A stretch of 64,000 nucleotides of DNA from Streptomyces sp. Sge12 (GTDB taxonomy: Bacteria > Actinomycetota > Actinomycetes > Streptomycetales > Streptomycetaceae). Each line of letters begins with the position of its first letter. Position 1 is the stretch's first letter. Positions 1 through 9,216 of this stretch are shown piece after piece. The notes under the pieces were generated by a model, which did not search any database, had not been told where the DNA came from, and saw only the letters and a program-made list of their open reading frames with translations. The translations under genes and the position numbers were made by a program. The stretch spans positions 744,001-808,000 of the forward strand of contig NZ_CP020555.1 in the NCBI RefSeq assembly GCF_002080455.1. Reading direction: 5' to 3'.

Positions 1-705
1 GTGGATCCCGATGCCACGGGCGCACGCATCCTGGTGGTCCCCGACTCGGTCACCTGGGCGATGCCCTGGAACGAACTCGCGCCGCCGGGCGCCGCCGAAC
101 TGACGATCAGCATGTCCGCGGGCGCGGCGCTGCGGACCCGGCCCGCCCCGGCGGTCGTCGTGCCCCGGGTGATCGGGATCTTCGACGAGGTCGAGCTCGA
201 AGGCTCCCGCCTCGAAGCACGGGCCCTGGAACAGCTCGCCGCCCAGGGGCACATCCGCTTCACCCGGGTGCACTCGCTGGCCGAGCTCCACGGCGCGCTG
301 GAGGCGGCCCCGTACGACATCCTCACCGTCAGCGTGCACGGCACGCAGAGCGACGGCTTCGAGTACCGGATGCTGCTTCCCGACGGCCCCTCCTCGCCGG
401 CCGCGCTGCTGCGGCTCGGGCTGCCCCGGGTGGTCGTCCTCGGCTGCTGCTGGTCGGCCAAGTCCACCGAGCGCGCCGACACCACGGCCGCCGCCCTGTC
501 CTGCCTGGTGGCGGGAGCCTCGCAGGTCGTCGGCGGGCTCTGGGCCATCGACGACGAACTGGCCGGACGGCTGCTGGCCGACACCTACGACCGGCACCTG
601 CGCCGGGGCGTGCCCCTGCCCCAGGCCCTGCGCCAGGCCCACCTGGCGCTCCCGCCGGACCTGCGCCCCGGGGCGGCCGGCCTCGCCTTCATCGGCCGGG
701 GCTGA
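1..705 (+). CDS. CHAT-domain protease, C-terminal part (5' end outside window)
   Basis: The frame is open at the first base and its first codon is GTG, so this is probably the C-terminal 234 residues of a longer protein; CHAT domains usually follow an N-terminal repeat region. The caspase-like CHAT fold is recognisable from VSVHGTQSDG (His113) and VVVLGCCWSAKST (Cys149/Cys150), which hold the expected His-Cys dyad, and from the following SQVVGGLWAIDDE segment. By alignment with the usual LSAC motif the nucleophile is probably Cys150. CHAT proteins are cysteine peptidases that often act as effectors or processors in signalling and conflict systems. A 70-aa protein and a TerD-family protein follow on the same strand. 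Substrate and true start are unknown. Confidence 0.8.
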   Translation: MDPDATGARILVVPDSVTWAMPWNELAPPGAAELTISMSAGAALRTRPAPAVVVPRVIGIFDEVELEGSRLEARALEQLAAQGHIRFTRVHSLAELHGALEAAPYDILTVSVHGTQSDGFEYRMLLPDGPSSPAALLRLGLPRVVVLGCCWSAKSTERADTTAAALSCLVAGASQVVGGLWAIDDELAGRLLADTYDRHLRRGVPLPQALRQAHLALPPDLRPGAAGLAFIGRG

Positions 706-875
706 GCCGGGGGCCGCCGTCCACCCGGTCGCGCAGCGGTACCGGGGGCGGGTGAGTGAAGTCCGGGAGGCGGCCCGCCGTGTCGGGCCGCCGCCGCCGG
801 CGCCGTTCGCCATCCTGGGCCGGGCACGGCATCGCCACCGCCGCTGCCCCTCCCCACAGCGAGAAGGAGTACGGC

Positions 876-1088
876 ATGCCGACAGATCCGGTCGGGCGTT
901 TCCTCGCGGCGTTGGAGCCGCACCGGCGGGAGGCCGTGACGGGCCGGCCGCAGGAGGAGCAGGAACGGCTCGCGGCGGCCTGGGAGCAGGAGCTGGCCTC
1001 GGACGACGAGCTCGACACGCTCGACGAGCTGTCTCCGCCGGCGGCGGAGGCCGAGGCCGCCCGGCGCGTCATGGACCGCGAGGCCTGA
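876..1088 (+). CDS. small acidic protein of unknown function
   Basis: This encodes 70 residues starting at the ATG at 876, preceded by the good ribosome site GAGAAGGAG. A longer in-frame start at 756 lacks such a site. The product is charged and predicted helical, rich in Glu, Ala and Arg, with no membrane segment, signal peptide or cysteines. I do not recognise the family. It lies about 170 bp after the CHAT gene and 140 bp before the TerD-family gene, in the same direction, so it may belong to the same functional group. Function unknown. Confidence 0.65.
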   Translation: MPTDPVGRFLAALEPHRREAVTGRPQEEQERLAAAWEQELASDDELDTLDELSPPAAEAEAARRVMDREA

Positions 1089-1228
1089 GGCGCCCGACGG
1101 CCCGGGGCACCCGACCGGGAGCCCGCAACTTCCCCCGGAACAGAGCCAATCGCCGCCTTCGCGGTGGCGGGCGCGCCCGACCCTCGTACGCTGCGGGGAG
1201 TGGGAGACGTCTCGGAAGGGGGAACCTC

Positions 1229-2500
1229 ATGTCCTTGCAGAAGGGCGCCAACGTACCGGTGCCGAGTGACACGGTCCGGGTGGAACTGGGGTGGCGGGGC
1301 GGTCCCGGGGCGCCCGATGTGGACGTGTCGGCGCTGCTGCTGACGGCGGCCGGCAAGGTGCGGTCGGACGACGACTTCGTGTTCTACAACCAGCCCGTTC
1401 ACCGCAGTGGCGCCGTGCGCCACGAGGGGAGGCGCCAGGACGGCGCCGGAGCGGTCGAGACGATCGGGGTGGTGCTGACCGCGGTGGAGCAGGAGATCGG
1501 GACCGTGGTGCTCGCGGCTTCCACCGACGGCACGTTCGCCCGGGTGTCCGGCCTCTTCGTACGCGTGCTGGACGCGCAGAGCGGCGCCGAGACGGCGCGG
1601 TTCGACGCAACGGGTGCCACCACGGAGACCGCGCTGGTGCTCGGGGAGCTGTACCGGCGGGGCGGCGCGTGGAAGTTCCGGGCGGTGGGTCAGGGATACG
1701 CCTCCGGCCTTGCGGGGCTCGCCACCGATTTCGGGATCACGGTCGACGACCCCGCCCCGCCCGCACCCGTGGTGGCCGCACCCGCACCCGTGGTGACCCC
1801 ACCCGCGCCCGCACCCGTGGTGGCCGCACCCGCGCCCGTGGTGCCCGCCCCGTCCCGGCCCGTGCAGCTCTCGAAGATCACTTTGACGAAGGCGGCGCCC
1901 GCGGTCTCGCTGACCAAACAGGGGGCCACCACCGGGCGGATGCGGGTCAACCTCACGTGGAGCGCCGCCCAGCCGCCGCGCGGCTGGATGAGGAAGGGAC
2001 GGGACGCCGTCCGGCTGGAGGACGTCGACCTCGACCTCTCCTGCCTCTGGGAGCTCCAGGACGGGACGAAGGGGATCGTCCACCCCATCAACAACCAGTT
2101 CGGCTCGTTCGACCGGCCGCCGTACGTCCAGCTGGACCACGACGACCGGACCGGCGCGAGCGAGGCCGGCGAGAACCTCATGATCAACCTCGACCACGCG
2201 GCGAGGATCAAGCGGCTCCTGGTGTTCGTGGTCATCTACTCCGGGGCCACCAGCTTCGCGGGCCTGCGCGGCGTCGCCACCCTGTACCCGCCCGTCGGCC
2301 CGCCGATCGAGGTGCTCCTCGACGAGTGCACCGTTCCCTCGCCGGTGGCCGCGATCGCCCTGATCGAGAACGTGCGCGGGGAGCTGATCGTCCGGCGCGA
2401 GGCCAAGTACCTCCTGCTGGCGCCCGGCGTCCTCAAGCAGCAGGCCGCCGACCTCGAGTACGGCTGGGGAATGGGCTGGCAGCCGGCGAGCAAGGACTGA
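1229..2500 (+). CDS. TerD-family protein with two TerD-like domains
   Basis: The product is 423 aa from the ATG at 1229, after GGAAGGGGGAACC. Residues 1 to about 175 match the TerD fold: PVPSDTVRVELGW at the start and DDDFVFYNQPVHRSGAVRHE in the body, the typical calcium-binding, stress-response domain. A Pro/Ala/Val linker follows, built from repeats of PAPVVA (about 1760-1850). A second, more divergent domain fills the rest, with RVNLTWSA, DVDLDLSCLWEL and LLVFVVIYSG. The two-domain design resembles TerA-type proteins of tellurium-resistance loci. Such proteins are cytosolic and are thought to form membrane-associated stress complexes. There is no terC or other ter gene here, so tellurite resistance should not be assumed. 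Confidence 0.85.
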   Translation: MSLQKGANVPVPSDTVRVELGWRGGPGAPDVDVSALLLTAAGKVRSDDDFVFYNQPVHRSGAVRHEGRRQDGAGAVETIGVVLTAVEQEIGTVVLAASTDGTFARVSGLFVRVLDAQSGAETARFDATGATTETALVLGELYRRGGAWKFRAVGQGYASGLAGLATDFGITVDDPAPPAPVVAAPAPVVTPPAPAPVVAAPAPVVPAPSRPVQLSKITLTKAAPAVSLTKQGATTGRMRVNLTWSAAQPPRGWMRKGRDAVRLEDVDLDLSCLWELQDGTKGIVHPINNQFGSFDRPPYVQLDHDDRTGASEAGENLMINLDHAARIKRLLVFVVIYSGATSFAGLRGVATLYPPVGPPIEVLLDECTVPSPVAAIALIENVRGELIVRREAKYLLLAPGVLKQQAADLEYGWGMGWQPASKD

Positions 2501-2520
2501 CCCTCCGACCCCCGTACGGG

Positions 2521-2626
2521 ACTTGTTGACTCGTGCGTACTGCACACCCCATCGGTGACAGCCGTGACTGTCGCGGCCCTCGCACCGCGTGACAGCGTGG
2601 TCACGTCACCGACCGAGGGAGCAGGA
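2521..2626 (+). promoter_or_regulatory. ramC upstream region with repeated GTGAC/GTCAC half-sites
   Basis: The 126-bp gap before ramC holds a -35-like TTGACT at 2526-2531 and five copies of GTGAC or its complement: 2555, 2564, 2589 (GTGACAGC at 2555 and 2589), and inverted copies at 2600 and 2605. RamR-type regulators are known to bind repeated sites upstream of ramC, so these are the best candidate sites. The match to the published RamR motif was not checked, and no convincing -10 element was found. Confidence 0.4.
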
Positions 2627-5335
2627 GTGAACAAGGGGTACGCCGCCTTCTGCGACGCCGACCGCTGGTTCTACGACGCGCCGTACCGGCGGGCCGAGCA
2701 GAGCTACCCGGCCGCGCTCGCCCCCGTACCGGCGGGGTGGCAGACACACCGCAGCGGGGACTGGCTGGCGCTGCGGCCCGTGGACGCCCGGCTGCCCTCC
2801 CAGGGCTGGAAGATCCACGTCTCGGCCTGCCTGGACAACGCCGAGTCCGTCCTCGAACGGGTCCACCGCTACTGCGTGGACCGCCGGATCGCGTTCAAGT
2901 TCGTGCCGAGCCGGTACCTGCTGCACCTGCGCAACGCGAAATACGCCGACCGGGCGGCGAGCGGCAAGTTCCTCACCGTGTACCCGGCGGACGAGGCGCA
3001 GTGCCGGGTGATCGCCGAGGAGCTCGACGCGCTGCTCGCCGGGGAGCCCGGCCCGTACATCCTGAGCGACCTTCGCTGGAACGACGGTCCCGTGCACCTG
3101 CGTTACGGCAGCTTCACCCTGCGGCACTGCTACGACGACCGCGGCGAACTGGTCCCGGCGATCGAGGCCCCGGGCGGCCGGCTGGTGCCGGACGCGCGCG
3201 GCCCGGTGTTCCAGCCGCCGGAGTGGGTCGAGTTGCCGGCGTTCCTGGCCCCCCATCTGGCCCGGCGGGCCGCGGTCACCCTCGAAGGCCTTCCGTACAC
3301 GGTCGAACGGGCCCTGCACTTCTCCAACGGGGGCGGTGTCTACGCCGGCCGGGACGTCCGCACCGGCGAACCGGTCGTCCTCAAGGAGGGGCGCCCCTTC
3401 GCGGGGCTGGCCGCCGACGGGGCGGACGCCGTCACCCGGCTGCACCGCGAACGCAGGGCCCTGGAGCAACTGGCCGGGCTGGACTGCGTGCCCTCGGTGC
3501 ACGGCACCTTCACCGTCGGGGACCACCACTTCCTGGTGATGCAGCACTTGGAGGGCAAGCCCCTCAACACCTACTTCGCACGCCGGCACCCGTTGATCGA
3601 GGCGGACCCGGACCCGGCGGAACTCGCCGAGTACACGCGGTGGGCGCTCGACGTCCACCGGCGGGTGACGGAGGCCGTGGCGGCGGTGCACGCCCGCGGC
3701 ATCGTCTTCAACGACCTGCACCTGTTCAACATCATGGTCGCGGAGGACGAGGAGACCGGCGAACCGTCGGTCGCGCTGCTCGACTTCGAGGCCGCCGCCC
3801 ACGCCGACGAGAACCTCCGCCAGACCGTCGCCAACCCGGCGTTCGTCGCCCCGGCCGACCGGCGCGGATTCGCCGTCGACCGGTACGCCCTGGCCTGTCT
3901 GCGCCTGGCCCTGTTCCTGCCGCTGACCAGCCTGCTGGTGATGGACCGCGCGAAGGCGGCGCACCTCGCCGACATCGCCGCCCAGCAGTTCCCCGTACCC
4001 CGTGAGTTCCTCGACGAGGCGGTACGGGAGATCCTCGCCGGTGCCGACGACGCTTCCGGGGCAGGGGCAGGTACCGGGGCCGGGGCCCTTTCCGGGGCCG
4101 GTGCCGGAGGTCGGGCGACGCCGGCGGCCCGCCGCCCCTACCTGCCCGTCGAGCCGGGCGACGGGGAAGCAGCCCGTGCCTCGATGACGGCCGCACTGCG
4201 GGCGAGCGCCACCTTCGACCGCGAGGACCGCCTCTTCCCCGGGGACCCCGCCCAGTTCGCGGCGGCGGGCGGCGGAGCCTGTTTCGGCCACGGAGCGGCC
4301 GGTGTGCTGTACGCGCTCGCCGAGACCGGCGCCGACCCGTGGCCGGAGGCCGAGGAATGGCTGCTGGCCCGGACGAAGGAGCCGGCCTCCGGTATGCCGC
4401 TGGGCTTCTACGACGGCCTCGCCGGTCTCGCGTGGACCCTGGAGCGGCTGGGGCACCGGGACCGGGCGCTCGCCCTCGTCGAGCAACTGCTGTCCCAGCC
4501 GTGGGAGTCGGCCGGACCCGACCTGCACGGCGGACTCGCCGGCATCGGGCTGGCCCTTAACTCCCTGGGGCAGACCACCGGCGAGGGGGAACTGCACACT
4601 GCGGCCCGGCGCTGCGCCGAGCTCCTCGCGGAGGCCGCGGCGCCGACCTCGACCCCCGCCTCCGGCTCCGGCTCCGCCGGGGCGAAACGGGCCGGTCTGC
4701 TGCACGGGCACAGCGGACCCGCGCTGCTCCACCTGCGGCTCTACGAACGCACCGGCGAAGAGGAGTTCCTGCTCCGGGCCGGACGGGCACTGCACCGCGA
4801 TCTCGACCGCTGCGTGACCAGCGTCTTCGGCACCCTTCAGGTCGACGAGGGCTGGCGCACGATGCCCTACCTCGGCGGCGGCAGCGTCGGGATCGGCATG
4901 GTGCTGGACGACTGGCTGGAGCACGCACGGGACGACCGTTTCGAACGGGCCCGGCCGGAGATCGTCCGCGCCGCCCAGGCGACCTTCTACGCGCAGCCCG
5001 GCCTGTTCCGCGGCGCGGCCGGCATGATCCTCCACCTGGCGCGGACCACGACGCCGGGCCCGGGCTCCGCCCCCGAGGACATCGCCCGGCAGGTGGAGGC
5101 CCTGGCCCGCCACGCGGTCCCGTACCGGGGCTTCCTGGCCTTCCCCGGCGAGCAGATGATGCGCCTGTCCATGGACCTGTCCACGGGCACGGCCGGCGCT
5201 CTCCTCGCCCTCGGCAGCGCCGCGCCCGGCGGGCGCGCGCACCTGCCGTTCCTCCCGCCGCCGCGGTCGGCCGCGGCGGCCCCAGAGCCGGTCCCCCTCG
5301 TGGGGGCCGTGACCCATCGGAACACACAACAGTGA
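2627..5335 (+). CDS. ramC: class III lanthipeptide synthetase RamC/AmfT (LanKC)
   Basis: This is a 902-aa three-domain enzyme that phosphorylates and dehydrates Ser residues of the SapB precursor and closes the lanthionine rings. Residues 1 to about 220 form the phosphoSer lyase part, about 225-500 the Ser/Thr kinase part, and about 520-880 the LanC-like cyclase. Kinase residues visible are Lys253 (VVLKEGRP), Asp363 in FNDLHLFN and Asp386 in LLDFEA. The cyclase keeps LHGHSGPALLHL and LFRGAAGMI but lacks the zinc ligands of true LanC, as expected for class III. A Gly/Ala-rich linker lies near residues 480-500. The GTG start at 2627 follows GGGAGCAGGA; upstream in-frame starts would run through the promoter repeats. 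ramS begins 13 bp downstream. Confidence 0.96.
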   Translation: MNKGYAAFCDADRWFYDAPYRRAEQSYPAALAPVPAGWQTHRSGDWLALRPVDARLPSQGWKIHVSACLDNAESVLERVHRYCVDRRIAFKFVPSRYLLHLRNAKYADRAASGKFLTVYPADEAQCRVIAEELDALLAGEPGPYILSDLRWNDGPVHLRYGSFTLRHCYDDRGELVPAIEAPGGRLVPDARGPVFQPPEWVELPAFLAPHLARRAAVTLEGLPYTVERALHFSNGGGVYAGRDVRTGEPVVLKEGRPFAGLAADGADAVTRLHRERRALEQLAGLDCVPSVHGTFTVGDHHFLVMQHLEGKPLNTYFARRHPLIEADPDPAELAEYTRWALDVHRRVTEAVAAVHARGIVFNDLHLFNIMVAEDEETGEPSVALLDFEAAAHADENLRQTVANPAFVAPADRRGFAVDRYALACLRLALFLPLTSLLVMDRAKAAHLADIAAQQFPVPREFLDEAVREILAGADDASGAGAGTGAGALSGAGAGGRATPAARRPYLPVEPGDGEAARASMTAALRASATFDREDRLFPGDPAQFAAAGGGACFGHGAAGVLYALAETGADPWPEAEEWLLARTKEPASGMPLGFYDGLAGLAWTLERLGHRDRALALVEQLLSQPWESAGPDLHGGLAGIGLALNSLGQTTGEGELHTAARRCAELLAEAAAPTSTPASGSGSAGAKRAGLLHGHSGPALLHLRLYERTGEEEFLLRAGRALHRDLDRCVTSVFGTLQVDEGWRTMPYLGGGSVGIGMVLDDWLEHARDDRFERARPEIVRAAQATFYAQPGLFRGAAGMILHLARTTTPGPGSAPEDIARQVEALARHAVPYRGFLAFPGEQMMRLSMDLSTGTAGALLALGSAAPGGRAHLPFLPPPRSAAAAPEPVPLVGAVTHRNTQQ

Positions 5336-5348
5336 AGAGGAAACGGAC

Positions 5349-5486
5349 ATGACGCTTCTCGACCTGCAGTCGATGGACACCCCGAAGGAAGAGACCACCG
5401 AGGCCGCGCACGGTGGCGGTGGCGGTAGCCGCGCCAGCCTGCTCCTCTGCGGTGACAGCAGCCTGAGCATCACGACCTGTAACTAG
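5349..5486 (+). CDS. ramS: SapB precursor peptide RamS/AmfS
   Basis: This 45-aa lanthipeptide precursor has a leader containing LLDLQSMDTPKEE, with the hydrophobic-LQ motif recognised by class III synthetases. The C-terminal core carries SLLLC and SITTC. By analogy with SapB, lanthionine rings should form Ser30-Cys34 and Ser40-Cys44, with the remaining Ser residues of the DSSLS stretch giving dehydroalanines. From memory of SapB, the core differs at one position: Gly replaces the first Thr. Leader and core are joined by five glycines. The mature peptide acts outside the cell, lowering surface tension so that aerial hyphae can rise. RBS is AAGAGGAAACGG. It was found by reading the ramC-ramA gap. 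Confidence 0.95.
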   Translation: MTLLDLQSMDTPKEETTEAAHGGGGGSRASLLLCGDSSLSITTCN

Positions 5487-5551
5487 TCGGGTCCCCCGGG
5501 CCCGGGCGGTTCGCCGCCCGGGCCCGCACCACACCCCTGGAGCCTGCGCCC

Positions 5552-7378
5552 ATGACTGCGCCCGATCCCACCGGCGAGGCGGCGGCCGCCCGCGGCGCCG
5601 ACCGGGCTCTGCGGGCGGCCGCGCGGCACAGCGCGGGTCGCCTCACCGCCGCGTCCGTCTGCTCGGTGGCCGCCTCCGGCGCGGCCCTGGCCGAACCGGC
5701 GGTCCTCGGCCACACCCTCGACCTGCTCCTGCGGCAGGACCCCGCCGGCGCCCGCTGGACCGTGTGGTGCGCGGCGGTGATCACCGCCGAGGTGCTGTTC
5801 GACGCGGCGACGGCCCGGCTCGCGGGCGGTGTCGACGCCCGCTCCACCGCCTGGCTGCGGCGGCTGGGAGTGGCCCGGCTGCTGCGCAGCGCACCGCACC
5901 ACGCCGCCCGCCACTCCCCCGGTGACACCTCCGCCCGGCTGACCGCGCAGGCCACCGCCGCGGGCGCCGTACCGGCGGCCGTCGTGAGCGCGGCCGTGGC
6001 CCTGCTCGCCCCGCTCGGCGGACTCGTGGCACTGATCCTGGTCGACGTGTGGACCGCCGTGGCCTTCCTCGCCGGAGTCCCCCTGCTCGCCCTGCTGTTG
6101 AGGGCGTTCGCCCGCGACTCGGGCGCCAGTGTCAGCCGCTACCAGGAGGTGCAGCTCGCCATGGCCGGGCGCCTCGTGGAGGCCCTCGGGGGCGCCCGTA
6201 CCATCGCCGCCGCCGGCACCGCCGCGCGCGAACAGGCCCGCGTACTGGACCGGTTGCCGGAGCTCGGCGCCGAAGGGCGCCGGACGTGGCGGATCTACGG
6301 GGCGACCATGGCCCGGACCAGTGCCCTCATGCCGCTCTTGCTCTACGTCGTCCTCGGCGTGGGCGGGGTCCGCCTCGTGGAGGGGGCCCTCGGCGTAGGA
6401 GGGCTCCTCGCCGCGGTCCGCTACGCGAGCCTCGCGGCCGGCGTCGGCGCCGTGACCGGGCGGCTCGCGGCCGTGGTGCGCGGCCGGGCCGCCGCCCGCC
6501 GGACGGCGGCCCTCTTCGAGCTGCCCGAACTGCCGCAGGGAGAAGGCCGGTTGCCCGAGGCCGGGCCGGGGACGCTGGAGCTGTGCGGGGTACGGGTCGT
6601 CCGCGCGGGCACGGTGCTGCTGCGCGACGTGGACCTGCGGATCCCCGGCGGGGTGACCGCCGCGGTCGTGGGCGGCTCCGGCTCCGGCAAGTCGACGCTG
6701 GCTGCCGTCGCGGGGCGGCTCACCGCGTGCGACGAGGGCCGCGTGCTGCTCGACGGCGTGCCGCTGGACGAGCTGTCGGGGGAGGAGCTGCGCCGCGAGG
6801 TCGGCCACGCCTTCGAACGACCCGCCCTGTTCGGGGAGCGCGTCGCCGACGCCATCGCCTTCGGAGGCGGCGCGGCGCCGGGCCCGGAGGCGGTGCGCGC
6901 CGCCGCTCGGGCGGCCGGGGCCGACGCCTTCGTCCGCCGCCTGCCCGAGGGGTACGACACCGCGCTCGCGAACGCCCCGATGTCCGGTGGGGAGCTGCAA
7001 CGCCTGGGCCTGGCCAGGGCGTTCTGCCGTGCCGGGCGGCTGCTCGTGCTGGACGACGCGACGTCGAGCCTGGACACCGTCACCGCCCGGGAGGTGGAGC
7101 TGGCGCTGGCTCGGGACGTCCGGCCGGGCACCCGTCTCGTCGTCGCCCACCGTGTCTCCTCGGCCGCCCGTGCAGACCTCGTCGTGTGGCTCGACGCGGG
7201 GCGGGTGCGGGCGACCGGTACGCATGCGGAGCTGTGGCAGGACCCTGGCTACCGGGCCGTGTTCGGTGACGTACCGGAGTCGGCCGGGGAGCCCGCCGCG
7301 GAACCGGCCGCGGGGCCGGTCGCCGGGCCGGCGGCCGAGCCGGTGACGGAGCCGCCCGGCCGGGAGGCGGTCCGATGA
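5552..7378 (+). CDS. ramA: SapB exporter ABC subunit RamA (membrane plus ATPase domains)
   Basis: This 608-aa half-transporter has six predicted membrane segments in residues 20-310 followed by an ATPase domain. The Walker A is GGSGSGKST (Lys380), the signature MSGGELQR and the Walker B LLVLDDATSSLD; the H-loop is VVAHRVSSA. With RamB it should form the heterodimeric pump that exports the modified SapB peptide and may help leader removal. The last 40 residues are a run of Ala/Glu/Pro repeats. The gene begins 65 bp after ramS, and its stop overlaps the ramB start (ATGA), so the two subunits are translationally coupled. Confidence 0.93.
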   Translation: MTAPDPTGEAAAARGADRALRAAARHSAGRLTAASVCSVAASGAALAEPAVLGHTLDLLLRQDPAGARWTVWCAAVITAEVLFDAATARLAGGVDARSTAWLRRLGVARLLRSAPHHAARHSPGDTSARLTAQATAAGAVPAAVVSAAVALLAPLGGLVALILVDVWTAVAFLAGVPLLALLLRAFARDSGASVSRYQEVQLAMAGRLVEALGGARTIAAAGTAAREQARVLDRLPELGAEGRRTWRIYGATMARTSALMPLLLYVVLGVGGVRLVEGALGVGGLLAAVRYASLAAGVGAVTGRLAAVVRGRAAARRTAALFELPELPQGEGRLPEAGPGTLELCGVRVVRAGTVLLRDVDLRIPGGVTAAVVGGSGSGKSTLAAVAGRLTACDEGRVLLDGVPLDELSGEELRREVGHAFERPALFGERVADAIAFGGGAAPGPEAVRAAARAAGADAFVRRLPEGYDTALANAPMSGGELQRLGLARAFCRAGRLLVLDDATSSLDTVTAREVELALARDVRPGTRLVVAHRVSSAARADLVVWLDAGRVRATGTHAELWQDPGYRAVFGDVPESAGEPAAEPAAGPVAGPAAEPVTEPPGREAVR

Positions 7379-9186
7379 GCGGGGACGGCGCCTGGCGCCG
7401 GGTCTCCCGCGAGGGCCGCCGTTTCCTCGGCGGGCGCTCCCGGCCGCTGCGCCGGCTCGCGCTCTGGTCCCTGCTGGAATCCGCGCACACCTTCCTCGGC
7501 GGCTACGCGGTGGCCCGCGCCCTCGACGACGGTTTCCTGGCCGGCCGTACCGCGACCGGCATCGGCTGGCTGGCCGTGGCCGGTGCGGGAGCACTGCTGG
7601 GCGCCCTCGCCCTGCGCGGGGTGTTCGGCGGGCTCGCGGACCTGGTCGAACCGCTGCGGGACGGCCTGGTGCGGCGCTCCGTGCGCCAGGCGATCGGGCG
7701 GGCCGTCGCCGATCCCGGGCGGGCGGGCGATTCGGGAGCCGTCTCCCGGCTCACGCAACAGACCGAGATGGCCCGGGACTCCTTCGCCGGACTGGTCCTG
7801 ATCGCCCGGTCGTTCGTCTTCACCGCCCTGGGCGCGCTGCTGGGGCTGGCCGCGCTGGATCCCGTCCTGCTGGTCCTCGTGGTGCCTGCCCTGCTCCTGG
7901 GCACGGTCGCCTTCCTGGCCACGCTGCGCCCGATGGCACGCGTGCAGCGCGCGGCGCTGGACGCCGACGAGGCGCTCGCCGCGCGCACCGGCGAACTGGC
8001 GGCCGGACTGCGCGACGTCGTCGCGTGCGGCGGCGGGGCGAGCGCCGGTGCCCGGGTGGACGTGCTGATCGCCGAGCAGGAACGGCTGACCGGGCGCCTC
8101 GCTCGGTGGACGGCCCTGCGCACCCTGGCCCTGGGCGTCGCGGGCCGGTTGCCGGTCGTCGTGCTGCTGGCTGCCACGCCCTGGCTGCTCGGGCGCGGGG
8201 TGAGCACGGGGGCGGTGGCCGGAGCCCTCACCTACCTCGTGCAGTCGCTGCTGCCCGCCCTGGACGCGCTGATGACGGCGGTGGGCGCGGCGGGCACCCG
8301 GCTGGTGGTGGTGCTGGACCGGTTCTGCGATCCGCAACCGGCGAAGCCGGCCCCGCTGTCGGCCGCGGGGACGACGCCGCACCCGGAGCCGGCACGGGAG
8401 CCGGAGCGTGGTCCGGGTCCGGCAGCTGCGCGAACGGACCCGGTCCCCGCGCAGCCGGCGCGGCCCGCGCCCGCCGTCGAACTGCATCGGGTCCGCTTCG
8501 CCTACGGCCCCCGCGCCCACCCGGTGATCGACGGCCTCGACCTGGTGGTCGGGCCGGGCGAGCACCTGGCCGTGGTGGGGCCGAGCGGGATCGGCAAGTC
8601 CACCCTCACGGCGCTGATCGCCGGCCTGTTGCCGCCCGGCCGGGGCACCGTACGGGTCGCGGGTGCCCCCGCCCTCGGCGCCCCGGGGGGCGGCCCGGAC
8701 GTCCGCCGGACGCTGCTGCCCCAGCAGGCGTACGTCTTCACCGGCACGGTCCGCGAGAACCTGACCCACCTGTCCCCGGGCCCGGTGGCCGGGGGCGAGG
8801 TGCGGCGGGCGGTGGCGGCCCTCGGCGCCGACGCGCTCGTGGCCCGGCTCGGCGGGCTGGACGCGCCCCTCGACCCGGGCCGGCTCTCCCTGGGCGAGCG
8901 CCAGCAGCTCGCCCTCACCGCCGCCTACCTCTCCCCCGCCCCCCTGCTGCTGCTGGACGAGGCCACCTGCCACCTCGACCCCCGGGCCGAGGAACGCGCC
9001 GAGCGGGCGCTCGCCGAGCGCCCCGGCACCCTCGTGGTGGTCGCCCACCGCATCTCCTCCGCCGCCAGGGCCGACCGGGTCCTCGTACTCGACGGGACCC
9101 GGGCGGTGTGCGGCACGCATGCGGAACTCCCGGCCAGGTCGCCCCTGTACCGGGATCTGGTGGGTGTGTGGAACGCGCAGGAGTGA
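7375..9186 (+). CDS. ramB: SapB exporter ABC subunit RamB
   Basis: This 603-aa partner of RamA starts at the ATG inside the ramA stop overlap. Membrane segments occupy about residues 20-300, followed by a Pro/Glu-rich linker at about 325-365 and the ATPase domain. Walker A is GPSGIGKST (Lys408), the signature LSLGERQQ, and Walker B PLLLLDEATCHLD. The signature Gly-Gly is replaced by LSLGE, whereas RamA has the canonical LSGGE-like MSGGE, so the heterodimer's two ATP sites are probably asymmetric. Known ram clusters have the same gene order (C-S-A-B). It ends 30 bp before the convergent ramR. Confidence 0.92.
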   Translation: MSGDGAWRRVSREGRRFLGGRSRPLRRLALWSLLESAHTFLGGYAVARALDDGFLAGRTATGIGWLAVAGAGALLGALALRGVFGGLADLVEPLRDGLVRRSVRQAIGRAVADPGRAGDSGAVSRLTQQTEMARDSFAGLVLIARSFVFTALGALLGLAALDPVLLVLVVPALLLGTVAFLATLRPMARVQRAALDADEALAARTGELAAGLRDVVACGGGASAGARVDVLIAEQERLTGRLARWTALRTLALGVAGRLPVVVLLAATPWLLGRGVSTGAVAGALTYLVQSLLPALDALMTAVGAAGTRLVVVLDRFCDPQPAKPAPLSAAGTTPHPEPAREPERGPGPAAARTDPVPAQPARPAPAVELHRVRFAYGPRAHPVIDGLDLVVGPGEHLAVVGPSGIGKSTLTALIAGLLPPGRGTVRVAGAPALGAPGGGPDVRRTLLPQQAYVFTGTVRENLTHLSPGPVAGGEVRRAVAALGADALVARLGGLDAPLDPGRLSLGERQQLALTAAYLSPAPLLLLDEATCHLDPRAEERAERALAERPGTLVVVAHRISSAARADRVLVLDGTRAVCGTHAELPARSPLYRDLVGVWNAQE

Positions 9187-9216
9187 GGCAGGATCCGGGG
9201 AACCCGGTCCGGGGGC

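Noticed and set aside
1..2500. Tellurite resistance operon
   Set aside because: Only one TerD-family gene is present, with no terB, terC or terZ, so the phenotype cannot be claimed.
689..2545. Long minus-strand frame opposite the TerD-family gene
   Set aside because: The plus-strand frame has recognisable TerD domains; the opposite frame has only repetitive composition.
2501..2626. ramC start at GTG 2555
   Set aside because: It would translate the promoter repeats; the GTG at 2627 has a ribosome site and gives the usual RamC N-terminus.
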